Below, piece by piece: positions 1 through 6,817 of a stretch of DNA of 13,011 bases (position 1 is its first letter; each line of letters starts with the position of its first letter). The DNA lies in NCBI GenBank assembly GCA_003446735.1, contig DMCJ01000224.1, positions 1 through 13,011 on the forward strand, given 5' to 3'. This stretch comes from Lachnospiraceae bacterium. Its GTDB lineage: Bacteria > Bacillota > Clostridia > Lachnospirales > Lachnospiraceae. The position numbers and the translations under genes were made by a program. The notes under the pieces are model-generated. The model was not told the origin of the DNA. It did not search any database and worked only from the letters and a program-made list of their open reading frames with translations.

Positions 1-8
1 ATCATTTC

Positions 9-1037
9 TTACCAGTCGGAATCCCAGTCGGATCCTCCCGAATCCCAGTCCGATCCGGAATCCCAGTCATAGGAGCTGTCCGAATCCGAGGAATACGACG
101 AATCGGATGAACTTGAAGATGACCTTATATTATCTTCATAATAATCGCTGTCCGTAAATGAATAATCGCTGTCCCATTCTATGTCATCGGCATTATATTC
201 ATAATCCGGTCCGTTGTTTACTATCTCTACGGGAAGCGCATCTTTATTTATCGGCGAATAGTCAAAGTCGTCATCGTCATAGATGTAATAATCGTGATCG
301 TAATAACAATAGACGGTATCATCATATCTGTAATAGGTCGGCGTCCGATCCCTGTCCGTAAGCCCTGCAAAAAATATTATGATCGCTGCCGTATATATGC
401 ATAGGACAAGTGTGATCGGCCAGTATAATTTTATATCCCTGTGATTCTTTTTCTTATATCTGCCGTTTAGATAATAGAAAAGTCCGAAGGGAATACCTAC
501 CAGGATAACGGTAAGCGCTATATACATGGGGCTTAATATCGCAAGCGAGCCGAATGAGCAGACTCCGAAAACCATAAGAAGCAGCGAAAATACCGCTTCC
601 GTCATGCTCATCTCTTCCTTCTTTTTAACTCTGCTTCCGCCACCGCCTCCGGATCTGTTTCTGTTGCCCTGATTGGCCTTCTGATTTAAGATCTCGGATT
701 TTAATTTAAGATATATCTCGTTAACGGCATAGGCCTGATCCCTGCCCTGATATCTTACGGCACGGCTTCCGTCAGCCTTGTTCTTATAGACGATATAATT
801 ACCGTTTTCCTCATATATACCAAAAGCCTTGGGCTCTTTATAATCTATCCCGATAAAGAACCTTGTCGTCTCGTACGGCGGAAGATGTCTGTCCTCATAC
901 CACTTTTTCAGATCTTCTATCGTCTGAGGCGTATTGTCTGCCGCTCTTTTATGAAATCTGTTTATGGCCCCGCAATTGGGACATTTTTCGTCCGTGTCGC
1001 TTAAATAAGCGCCGCAGTATTCACATTTTAATTCCAT
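9..1037 (-). CDS. Zinc-ribbon membrane protein with acidic DSDW-repeat tail
   Basis: Family not recognised; function unknown. The 342-residue protein starts with a zinc ribbon (C5, C8, C19, C22; CEYC and CPNC knuckles). A soluble, possibly folded region follows (about 37-120), then a Gly-rich linker (GGGGG near 130-134) and three hydrophobic helices at about 147-168, 171-190 and 205-226. Basic clusters (KKK at 138-140; RYKKK between helices 2 and 3) put the N-terminus and that loop in the cytoplasm by the positive-inside rule, so the last ~115 residues should lie outside. This tail is extreme: a Tyr/Asp stretch at 235-260, a Ser/Asp run at 306-322, and repeated DWDSGSDWDSGGSDWDSDW at the very end. 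The start ATG follows AAGGGGA at good spacing, 18 bp after the glycosyltransferase stop, so the two genes are probably co-transcribed. The layout is seen directly; topology and surface exposure are inferred. Confidence 0.85.
   Translation of the reverse strand: MELKCEYCGAYLSDTDEKCPNCGAINRFHKRAADNTPQTIEDLKKWYEDRHLPPYETTRFFIGIDYKEPKAFGIYEENGNYIVYKNKADGSRAVRYQGRDQAYAVNEIYLKLKSEILNQKANQGNRNRSGGGGGSRVKKKEEMSMTEAVFSLLLMVFGVCSFGSLAILSPMYIALTVILVGIPFGLFYYLNGRYKKKNHRDIKLYWPITLVLCIYTAAIIIFFAGLTDRDRTPTYYRYDDTVYCYYDHDYYIYDDDDFDYSPINKDALPVEIVNNGPDYEYNADDIEWDSDYSFTDSDYYEDNIRSSSSSSDSSYSSDSDSSYDWDSGSDWDSGGSDWDSDW
11..68 (-). repeat. Short in-frame tandem repeat encoding the DSDW tail
   Basis: The 11-mer GAATCCCAGTC (plus-strand reading) occurs three times, at 19-29, 40-50 and 58-68, with spacings of 21 and 18 bp, both multiples of three. 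It encodes the successive Asp-Trp-Asp-Ser units at the C-terminus of the membrane protein. Conserved DNA sequence and in-frame periods suggest growth by slippage or unequal recombination, so repeat number may vary between strains. Confidence 0.7.
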
Positions 1038-1055
1038 ACCGATATTCCCCTTATA

Positions 1056-1760
1056 TCATCTGTATTTGAATATAACGTAAATCGCGCGAAGGCCGTCCTT
1101 AAAACCTATCTTCTTTCCTTCTTCGTTGCTCCTGGGCTCATATGAGATCGGAACCTCGGCTATCCTTATCCTCATCTTCGAGATCTTGGCAGTGATCTCC
1201 GGCTCGAATCCGAAGCGGTTTTCCTTAAGATCAACGGACTGGATTATCTCTCTTCTGAAGCACTTATAGCATGTCTCCATATCCGTAAGCTTCTGATGGG
1301 TAAAAAAGTTGGAAAGCATCGTAAGGAAAAGATTGGCATAGCGGTTCATAAGATAACCTTTTCTTTTCTGATCAAGGAATCTCGACCCGTAAACGACCCT
1401 CTTTCCCTCAAAGACGGGAGTTACGACTTTTTTATAATCGGCGGGATCGTATTCCATATCCGCATCCTGGATTATGACCGCATCTCCGGTAGCCGCTTTA
1501 AAGCCGGTGCGAAGAGCCGCGCCCTTCCCCATGTTTACTTCATGATAAAGGATCTTTGAAACAAGAGGTCTTATCTTACTCTCTAATATCTCTCTTGTTC
1601 CGTCCGTGGAACAGTCATCTACCACGATGATCTCCTTATTCCTTACATCAGATGCCAACACCTTGTTTACGATGTTTAAGATATTGTCCTTTTCGTTGTA
1701 ACAGGGTATGATCACCGAAAGGACCTTTTTATCAAGTATGTTTTCTTTTTTGTTTTCCAT
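1056..1760 (-). CDS. Family 2 glycosyltransferase (DPM1-like)
   Basis: Probable polyprenyl-phosphate sugar transferase or related GT-A enzyme that moves a sugar from a nucleotide donor at the inner membrane face; donor and acceptor cannot be read from sequence. With the ATG at 1760 the protein has 234 residues. Visible GT2 motifs: SVIIPCYNE (15-23), VVDDCSTDGT (46-55), the conserved NMGKGAALRTGF, the metal-binding QDADMEYDP with D99-x-D101, then TDMETCYK and FGFEPEIT. No C-terminal membrane helices or GtrA domain, so it resembles the soluble catalytic DPM1 type. An in-frame TTG at 1820 would add 20 residues but lies exactly in the -35 box of a strong promoter, so I chose the ATG, which follows AAAGG at about 8 nt. 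The zinc-ribbon membrane protein gene follows 18 bp later; the context suggests an envelope role, but that is inference. Confidence 0.88.
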   Translation of the reverse strand: MENKKENILDKKVLSVIIPCYNEKDNILNIVNKVLASDVRNKEIIVVDDCSTDGTREILESKIRPLVSKILYHEVNMGKGAALRTGFKAATGDAVIIQDADMEYDPADYKKVVTPVFEGKRVVYGSRFLDQKRKGYLMNRYANLFLTMLSNFFTHQKLTDMETCYKCFRREIIQSVDLKENRFGFEPEITAKISKMRIRIAEVPISYEPRSNEEGKKIGFKDGLRAIYVIFKYR

Positions 1761-1791
1761 CTCTTCTGCCTTTACCGATTTTTCTTTAAAA

Positions 1792-1820
1792 ATTATAACA
1801 TCACGATTACAGCGGGTCAA
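1792..1820 (-). promoter_or_regulatory. Sigma-A type promoter for the glycosyltransferase gene
   Basis: Minus-strand -35 TTGACC (1815-1820), spacer of exactly 17 bp, and -10 TATAAT (1792-1797): 11 of 12 consensus bases. The transcript should begin near 1785, about 25 nt before the chosen ATG at 1760. It lies just after the FliK-like stop codon with no terminator-like hairpin between, so read-through from the upstream operon may add to expression. Confidence 0.8.
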
Positions 1821-1846
1821 CGGTCCGGCTGTCTTCCATTCCGCCT

Positions 1847-3637
1847 CTAAGCCCTGGCATCAAATGATAAATGCGAGATCGCGACAGGCCTTAGTCCGGC
1901 ATCTTCCTCGATCTTTTCTATGGCCGAAGTCTCCTCGTCCTCCGTTTTAACGCTGACCGAAGTATTAAGGGAATATCCCTTCTTCTGGAGTCTTTCGTTT
2001 AATTCCCCGATATGTTCTTCTATAAGATCTAAAACGCTGTCATCGGCCACCTTGAAATTGGTCGATACCTTATCGCTCTTCATCGTGACATATACATCCA
2101 CGCTTCCTAAATTATCCAGATCCAGATGCAGATATGCCGAAAGATTTCCGTCCTTATCGGCGAGGCTCTTTTTATTGGCATATACGTAAAGATCCCCGTT
2201 CGCATTCTGGTTTTCAAGTTTTAACGGGATCTGGACATAGGAAAATGCCTGATTAAGCTGGTTCATGAAATCAAGGTTCTGATTTAAGGCACCGCTGCTC
2301 TGGGAAAGCGCAGATTCCTTTCCTGTAGTCTGGATCGCCGCATCAAGTAGTCTTGCGCCCTGAGCTCTTATCTTTTCGTAAAACTCCTCGACCTTTTCCT
2401 TATCGGCAAAATTCTCGGGCTTTAATAAAAGGTTATCCTCTATGGCATTTCCGACTAATTTTGAGAGCGCCGGATGCTGCAATATGCTTTTTGAAAGCGC
2501 GGTATTATCGGTGCTGCTTAAGATGTCATTTATGATCTTCATCGCGCCGGATGCATCGGTTGAAGGACGGGCAAGAGACCTTAATGTATCATCATCTGCT
2601 CCCGCATTTTTTAAAGTCTGCATGAGATCTTTTATCTGATCGTCCCCGAGGAGAGCTCTTGCGCTTATGTGCTTATTTCCTTCGCCTCCAGAAGATATGG
2701 TATCTGCGACGGCCTTAGTACCTTCGCCAGCGCCTTCTTTTAAGGCTTCATCGGGAAGAGTCCCTGATCTTATCTGATCGGCTGCTACCTTTATATCACC
2801 CTGTGCTTCGTTAGTCCTTCCGGATAAGGAGATATCTTCCTTTACGGCCTGAGCATTCTCTCCCCCCGAAGCATCACCTTTTATGATCACGTTTCCGTCT
2901 TCGGAACCGCTTATTATTTTTCCTTTTTCTTCACCGTTTGCAAAGATATCGGTAAGAGCTTTAAAGAGTTCTTTTCCGCTTTCTATATCACCGTCACTTA
3001 AGGAACCAAGTGCTGATGCTATATCCTTTGATATCTGATCGGCAGCTCCCGATAACTGGTGATTTAAGGATTCATATTGCTTTAGCGTCTCCGCGTTTGA
3101 AACGCTTATCTCAAGTCCCATCTTCGCAAGCTTTACCACCGAAGAGGGATCCACATCGGGATTTGACGTGATGTTCTTATACATATTAAGAACGCTTTCC
3201 TTATCGATGCCCATGCCCTGATGCATCATGGAATCGACCATGGCGGCGGATGAAGCGTTAACCGGAAGCTCTGCTGCCCTTAAAGCATTTTCTATATTGG
3301 GAGATGCGTTCAGATTTGTAAAAAGAGGGCTTAAAACGATATTGTTGTTCTTATTGCCCATTATCGTAAATGTGACCTGATCTCCGGATGCTATGTCTAT
3401 GGCACCTCTGAGCTCGCCGGAAACCGTGGAATTATCGGCAAGTCTGATGGTTATGTTCCCATCCTCGGCACTTACCACCTGCCCTGATACACTGCTTCCC
3501 ACCGGCATATCCGAAAGAGCCCTTAATCCGCTTTTATCGGACATCTCTCCTCTTATGCCGGCAGTCTTTGAAACGTCCGTTACTTCACCGACGTTTCCTC
3601 TGACATTATTAAACAGATTGTTAATGCCTAATGCCAT
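1847..3637 (-). CDS. FliK-like flagellar hook-length control domain protein
   Basis: 596 residues. The C-terminal part (about 465-565) looks like the hook-length control C-terminal domain (Flg_hook family): a beta-rich segment from QIPLKL through LSAYLHLDLDNLGSVDVYVTM, then a helix LIEEHIGELNERLQKKGY. The N-terminus (about 44-106) looks like a small beta-barrel domain (VGSSVSGQVV ... GDQVTFTI). The long middle (110-460) is Ala/Ser/Asp/Gly-rich and low in aromatics, as in FliK ruler regions. In flagellated bacteria FliK measures the hook and switches export specificity through FlhB. Here the gene sits after rbgA and rnhB like Bacillus subtilis ylqG, not in a flagellar operon, so its role may differ. 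The RBS AGAGGA precedes ATG; the gap to rnhB is 13 bp. The domain assignment is by eye and the distance from true FliK is not measured. Confidence 0.72.
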   Translation of the reverse strand: MALGINNLFNNVRGNVGEVTDVSKTAGIRGEMSDKSGLRALSDMPVGSSVSGQVVSAEDGNITIRLADNSTVSGELRGAIDIASGDQVTFTIMGNKNNNIVLSPLFTNLNASPNIENALRAAELPVNASSAAMVDSMMHQGMGIDKESVLNMYKNITSNPDVDPSSVVKLAKMGLEISVSNAETLKQYESLNHQLSGAADQISKDIASALGSLSDGDIESGKELFKALTDIFANGEEKGKIISGSEDGNVIIKGDASGGENAQAVKEDISLSGRTNEAQGDIKVAADQIRSGTLPDEALKEGAGEGTKAVADTISSGGEGNKHISARALLGDDQIKDLMQTLKNAGADDDTLRSLARPSTDASGAMKIINDILSSTDNTALSKSILQHPALSKLVGNAIEDNLLLKPENFADKEKVEEFYEKIRAQGARLLDAAIQTTGKESALSQSSGALNQNLDFMNQLNQAFSYVQIPLKLENQNANGDLYVYANKKSLADKDGNLSAYLHLDLDNLGSVDVYVTMKSDKVSTNFKVADDSVLDLIEEHIGELNERLQKKGYSLNTSVSVKTEDEETSAIEKIEEDAGLRPVAISHLSFDARA

Positions 3638-3650
3638 ATTCTTCCTCTGG

Positions 3651-4409
3651 TTATATAAAATTACCTATAAAACTTCTTCTGTGGATCTCGCAGGGTCCGT
3701 ATTTCTTTATGGCCTCGATATGTGATGCACTTCCGTAGCCCTTATTTCCCGCAAAATCATAGCCCGGATATTTTTCATCCATTTCCTTCATATACCGGTC
3801 TCTCGTGACCTTTGCGATTATCGAAGCCGCCGCTATGGACGCACTCTTTGCATCACCTTTTATTATGGGAACCTGCTTTATCGCTACATCCGGAATGGTG
3901 ACTGCGTCATTTAAAAGAAGATCCGGCTTAACCTTAAGAGAAGCTATCGCTTTCCTCATCGCTTCATAGGTAGCCTGTAAGATATTTATCTCATCGATCC
4001 TCTTCTCATCGGACCATCCGAGGGCAAACGCCACCGCCTTATCCGTTATCTCAAGATAAAGCTCCTCTCTTTGTTTTTCGGAGAGTTTCTTGGAATCGTT
4101 TATATACATTATCCTGCAATCCTTAGGTAAGATCACGGCGCCGGCAACAACAGGTCCCGCGAGCGGCCCGCGTCCCACCTCATCGATCCCGCATATGGCG
4201 GAAAATCCGGAATACTTTCTTTCAAAGATAAGCATGTTATAAAGGCGCTCTAACTCATCGTCATAGGCCTTTGCTTTCTTTTTTCCCTTTTCGACCAGGG
4301 CCTTTACTCCGCTTCTTTCATCGCTTTCATATTCTGCGATAAAACGGGTAAGACCCTCCCTGTCGCATAAGGATAATTCATTTTTTATTTCACCGATCTT
4401 TTTTTCCAT
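3651..4409 (-). CDS. rnhB: Ribonuclease HII
   Basis: Endonuclease that cuts the RNA strand of RNA:DNA hybrids and starts removal of single ribonucleotides from DNA. At 252 residues it has the roughly 70-residue N-terminal extension seen in Firmicutes RnhB before the catalytic domain. The signature GIDEVGRGPLAGPVVAGAV (74-92) carries D76 and E77 and the GRG loop that reads the ribose 2'-OH. D168 (LLLNDAV) and D186 (KGDAKSASIAAASIIAKVTRDR region) complete the DEDD set with the expected 18-residue spacing. GYGSASH (224-230) and the terminal HRRSF are typical. It starts one base after the lepB stop (TAA-G-ATG) and has no strong RBS of its own, which suggests translational coupling. Confidence 0.97.
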   Translation of the reverse strand: MEKKIGEIKNELSLCDREGLTRFIAEYESDERSGVKALVEKGKKKAKAYDDELERLYNMLIFERKYSGFSAICGIDEVGRGPLAGPVVAGAVILPKDCRIMYINDSKKLSEKQREELYLEITDKAVAFALGWSDEKRIDEINILQATYEAMRKAIASLKVKPDLLLNDAVTIPDVAIKQVPIIKGDAKSASIAAASIIAKVTRDRYMKEMDEKYPGYDFAGNKGYGSASHIEAIKKYGPCEIHRRSFIGNFI

Positions 4410-4410
4410 C

Positions 4411-4941
4411 TTATCTTATGAACCCGATACGGTTTAATGGCCATATCCTGATCCATGCCTTTCCTATTATGCTGTTGCGGCTTATATTCCCGACACTTGC
4501 AAATCTCGAATCCGAGCTGTCGTTCCTGTTATCTCCTAAGACAAAGAATTCCTTAAGTCCCAGATCGATCCCGTATCTTGCCATTCCGGGATCTTCGATC
4601 GTTTCCTTGCCGAAGTTTTCTTTTAGCTCTTCTCCGTTTATATAGATCTTTCCTTCGTCATCTATCCTTATATTCTCTCCCGGAAGTCCTATTATACGCT
4701 TTATGTAAAAAGTCCCTTCATCTCCGGAAAACGGAAATACCACAACATCAAATCTCTCGGGTTCGTTTGAATCATATGAGATCTTGTTTATGATAAGGTT
4801 GTCTCCGTTATATAAGGTAGGCTCCATCGACATGCCGTCAACCGCTATCCTCTGAGCGACGAACTTTACCACGACAAGCGTGACGGCAAGTATAATAAGG
4901 ATATATACGCTTCCTCCAAGGATCTTCTTTAATCTTTTCAT
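4411..4941 (-). CDS. lepB: Signal peptidase I (copy downstream of rbgA)
   Basis: Membrane serine/lysine protease that removes signal peptides from exported proteins on the outer face of the membrane. 176 residues: one N-terminal transmembrane helix (about 11-30), then the S26 catalytic boxes: GMSMEPTLYNGD with nucleophile S38, FYIKRIIGLPGE with general base K81, and GDNRNDSSDSR (136-146). All catalytic residues are present. A single membrane helix and small size match the Gram-positive SipS/SipT type. GAGAGG lies 7 nt before the ATG, which is one base after the rbgA stop (TAA-G-ATG). It is one of two signal peptidase genes in this operon and is clearly not a recent duplicate of the other. Confidence 0.96.
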   Translation of the reverse strand: MKRLKKILGGSVYILIILAVTLVVVKFVAQRIAVDGMSMEPTLYNGDNLIINKISYDSNEPERFDVVVFPFSGDEGTFYIKRIIGLPGENIRIDDEGKIYINGEELKENFGKETIEDPGMARYGIDLGLKEFFVLGDNRNDSSDSRFASVGNISRNSIIGKAWIRIWPLNRIGFIR

Positions 4942-4942
4942 C

Positions 4943-5788
4943 TTAAGGCCTCTCTAATGATATCCTTCCAATCCGCCCGGATCTGAATTCGTCTAAAATA
5001 AGCGCAGAAGCTCTTTTTATATCGGCCTCTCCCCCCAAAAGAAGGCAGCCTCTCTTTTTTGCTATCTCTTCAAGGATCATATCATTATCATCCGGCATAT
5101 CCGTATCTTCAAAATATCTCCCTTTTAAAAGCCCGCTGTATTCTTCCTTAAGGAAAGATAAAAGCCTTACAGCCATATCGTGCACATCGAGTATCTCATC
5201 GTTCATCGATCCGATAAGAGCCAGCTTTACCGCAGCTTCTTCATCGTCAAATTTGGGCCATAAGATGCCGGGAGTATCTAAAAGCTCAAGCTCCTTATCG
5301 AGCCTTATCCACTGTTTTCCTTTTGTAACTCCGGGCTTATTGCCGGTCTTTGCCACGCCCTTTTTTGAAAAGGAATTGATGAAGGTTGATTTACCTACAT
5401 TCGGGATACCGCATACCATGGCTCTGACGGGTCTGTTCTTGATGCCTCTTTTCAGATCCCTCTCCTTTTTTTCCCTGCAGGCCTCGGCTGTTTTTTTGCG
5501 GATCTCACCCATGAGATCCCTTTTTCTCGAATCAAGGACTACGGTAAAATACCCCTTCTCATCAAAGTGATCCTTCCACCTTGTATTTACTGCCTGATCC
5601 GCAAGATCTGCTTTATTTAAAAGAATGAGCCTGCTCTTATTTGCGGCAAGTCTGTCTATATCGGGATTCCTGCTTGCAAGCGGAGCTCTCGCATCAACAA
5701 GTTCGATCACAAGATCGATGAGCTTTATATTCTCTTCCATCATCCTGCGGGCCTTTGTCATATGCCCGGGATACCATTGATAATTCAT
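4943..5788 (-). CDS. rbgA: Ribosome biogenesis GTPase RbgA (YlqF)
   Basis: Circularly permuted GTPase needed for late 50S subunit assembly in Bacillus. 281 residues, the usual length. The N-terminus carries WYPGHMTKA (5-13), typical of the family. The G motifs occur in the permuted order: VDARAPLASRNP (31-42), G4 LNKADL (57-62), G1 GIPNVGKST (127-135), G2 KPGVTKG (151-157), G3 DTPG (171-174). The C-terminal ~100 residues form the helical RNA-binding part. Two signal peptidase genes flank it, with gaps of 7 bp upstream and 1 bp downstream. No strong RBS is visible before its ATG, so translation is probably coupled to the upstream lepB. Confidence 0.97.
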   Translation of the reverse strand: MNYQWYPGHMTKARRMMEENIKLIDLVIELVDARAPLASRNPDIDRLAANKSRLILLNKADLADQAVNTRWKDHFDEKGYFTVVLDSRKRDLMGEIRKKTAEACREKKERDLKRGIKNRPVRAMVCGIPNVGKSTFINSFSKKGVAKTGNKPGVTKGKQWIRLDKELELLDTPGILWPKFDDEEAAVKLALIGSMNDEILDVHDMAVRLLSFLKEEYSGLLKGRYFEDTDMPDDNDMILEEIAKKRGCLLLGGEADIKRASALILDEFRSGRIGRISLERP

Positions 5789-5795
5789 CTTTTCA

Positions 5796-6380
5796 TCAGT
5801 CCACGAATCCGAGTCCGCTGTCCTCGGATGCTAAGTGGAACCAGACCTTTCCTATTATCGCATCTTTTTTGACCGGTCCTATATGGCCGGATCTTGAGTC
5901 CTCACTGTTATTGATATTATCACCTATGACAAAATATTCATCCTCAGCAAGTATAAGATCGTTTTCAAGTATACCCGCATCGGCTATCTTATCAAGGCTT
6001 TTTTCCGCATAGGGGATATCATTGATATAAAGCACCCCGTCACGTATGGAAACGGAATCTCCGGGGACTGCAGCCACGCGCTTTACATAGTAATGGGCAT
6101 TCTGATTACCGCCGGGAAGGAAAACGACTATATCTCCCGACTTTGGTGAAAATATACGGTAGACAAGACGGTTGACCATCACTTCCTGCCCGTTATAAAG
6201 CGAAGGCTCCATCGATACACCTATAACGCTTGTCTGCATTCCGATGGACATAACAAGCATGGCGGCCATAAGGACTGAAGCCGCCACGATGAAGAGGTAG
6301 CTTGCTACCTCTTTAAATATCACTGAATTAATCTTTTTACGCTTTTTGTAGAATTGTAAGCCTGTCTTATTACGAGCCAT
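5796..6380 (-). CDS. lepB: Signal peptidase I (copy upstream of rbgA)
   Basis: 194-residue S26 signal peptidase. A basic N-terminus (KKRKK at 12-16) precedes one transmembrane helix (about 27-48). Catalytic boxes: GVSMEPSLYNGQ with S56, YYVKRVAAVPGD with K100, and GDNINNSEDSR (153-163). In the last box the usual GDNR arginine is Ile156, whereas the downstream copy keeps Arg; the Ser-Lys dyad is intact, so the enzyme should be active. It corresponds by position to the lepB gene that precedes rbgA in many Firmicutes, except that rplS is absent here and a DUF1292 gene precedes it by 9 bp. No clear RBS, so coupling to the DUF1292 gene is likely. Confidence 0.95.
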   Translation of the reverse strand: MARNKTGLQFYKKRKKINSVIFKEVASYLFIVAASVLMAAMLVMSIGMQTSVIGVSMEPSLYNGQEVMVNRLVYRIFSPKSGDIVVFLPGGNQNAHYYVKRVAAVPGDSVSIRDGVLYINDIPYAEKSLDKIADAGILENDLILAEDEYFVIGDNINNSEDSRSGHIGPVKKDAIIGKVWFHLASEDSGLGFVD

Positions 6381-6389
6381 CTGACTGTC

Positions 6390-6734
6390 TTATTCTTCCT
6401 CCGACTCGTCGAGTATCTCGTCAAATTCAACGCTGTCAAGATATTCGTCAAAAGCTTCTTCCACAGCCTCGAATTCATCATCGGACTCGATATTGGAAAG
6501 TACGGGCTCTTCATTCGGATCTTTTTCGTTCTCGCTGTATCTGTAGAACCATACCTCGCCCTGAGAGTTATCGCCGTTTTCATCAAGAGGAAGAAGAGCG
6601 ATGTAATCTCTTTCACCTACTTCAAGTATCGTAACAACGGCGCAGGTCACCGTAGTCCCGTCATCAAGATCCAAAGTGACGGTCATTTCTTCATCAGCTG
6701 CATTTTCAAGGTCTTCGTTTAATTCTTTTCCCAT
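6390..6734 (-). CDS. DUF1292 family protein
   Basis: 114-residue acidic cytoplasmic protein of the DUF1292 (YrzB-like) family, of unknown function. The core EMTVTLDLDDGTTVTCAVVTIL (16-37), followed by RDYIALLPLDENG and EVWFYRY, is the typical DUF1292 pattern of short beta strands; the tail is very rich in Asp and Glu (EEAFDEYLDS...). GAGGTG about 6 nt before the ATG is a good RBS. It is the first gene of the six-gene operon ending with the FliK-like protein, with an extended -10 promoter upstream. In other Firmicutes DUF1292 genes often sit beside ruvX or fur, so its place before lepB-rbgA is different from the best-known arrangement. Confidence 0.9.
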   Translation of the reverse strand: MGKELNEDLENAADEEMTVTLDLDDGTTVTCAVVTILEVGERDYIALLPLDENGDNSQGEVWFYRYSENEKDPNEEPVLSNIESDDEFEAVEEAFDEYLDSVEFDEILDESEEE

Positions 6735-6780
6735 TTTGCACCTCTTTGTAATAAATCAGAATGTATGCACATCTGTCTTT

Positions 6781-6808
6781 ATTTTACCATAAAACCTCTT
6801 CCGGCAAA
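6781..6808 (-). promoter_or_regulatory. Extended -10 promoter for the DUF1292-lepB-rbgA operon
   Basis: Minus strand reads TATGGTAAAAT: a TRTGn extension joined to a -10 TAAAAT (6781-6786). A weak -35 TTTGCC (6803-6808) lies 16 bp upstream. Predicted start near 6774 gives a leader of about 40 nt before the DUF1292 ATG. The leader can form an imperfect hairpin (6759-6777). The helicase stop codon is only about 10 bp upstream of the -35, and no terminator separates the two operons, so some read-through is likely. Confidence 0.6.
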
Positions 6809-6817
6809 AGCAAAACA

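Noticed and set aside
1758..1820. Upstream TTG start for the glycosyltransferase
   Set aside because: The codon is part of a consensus -35 box, and the transcript should begin downstream of it; the ATG at 1760 has a suitable RBS.
6320..6616. Minus-strand frame of 98 codons overlapping the DUF1292 gene and lepB
   Set aside because: It is out of frame with two genes that have clear family motifs and has no start signal.
6759..6777. Hairpin in the DUF1292 leader as a possible riboswitch or L19-type leader
   Set aside because: The stem is only 4+3 bp with a bulge and the leader is about 40 nt, too short for a known riboswitch; no terminator follows.
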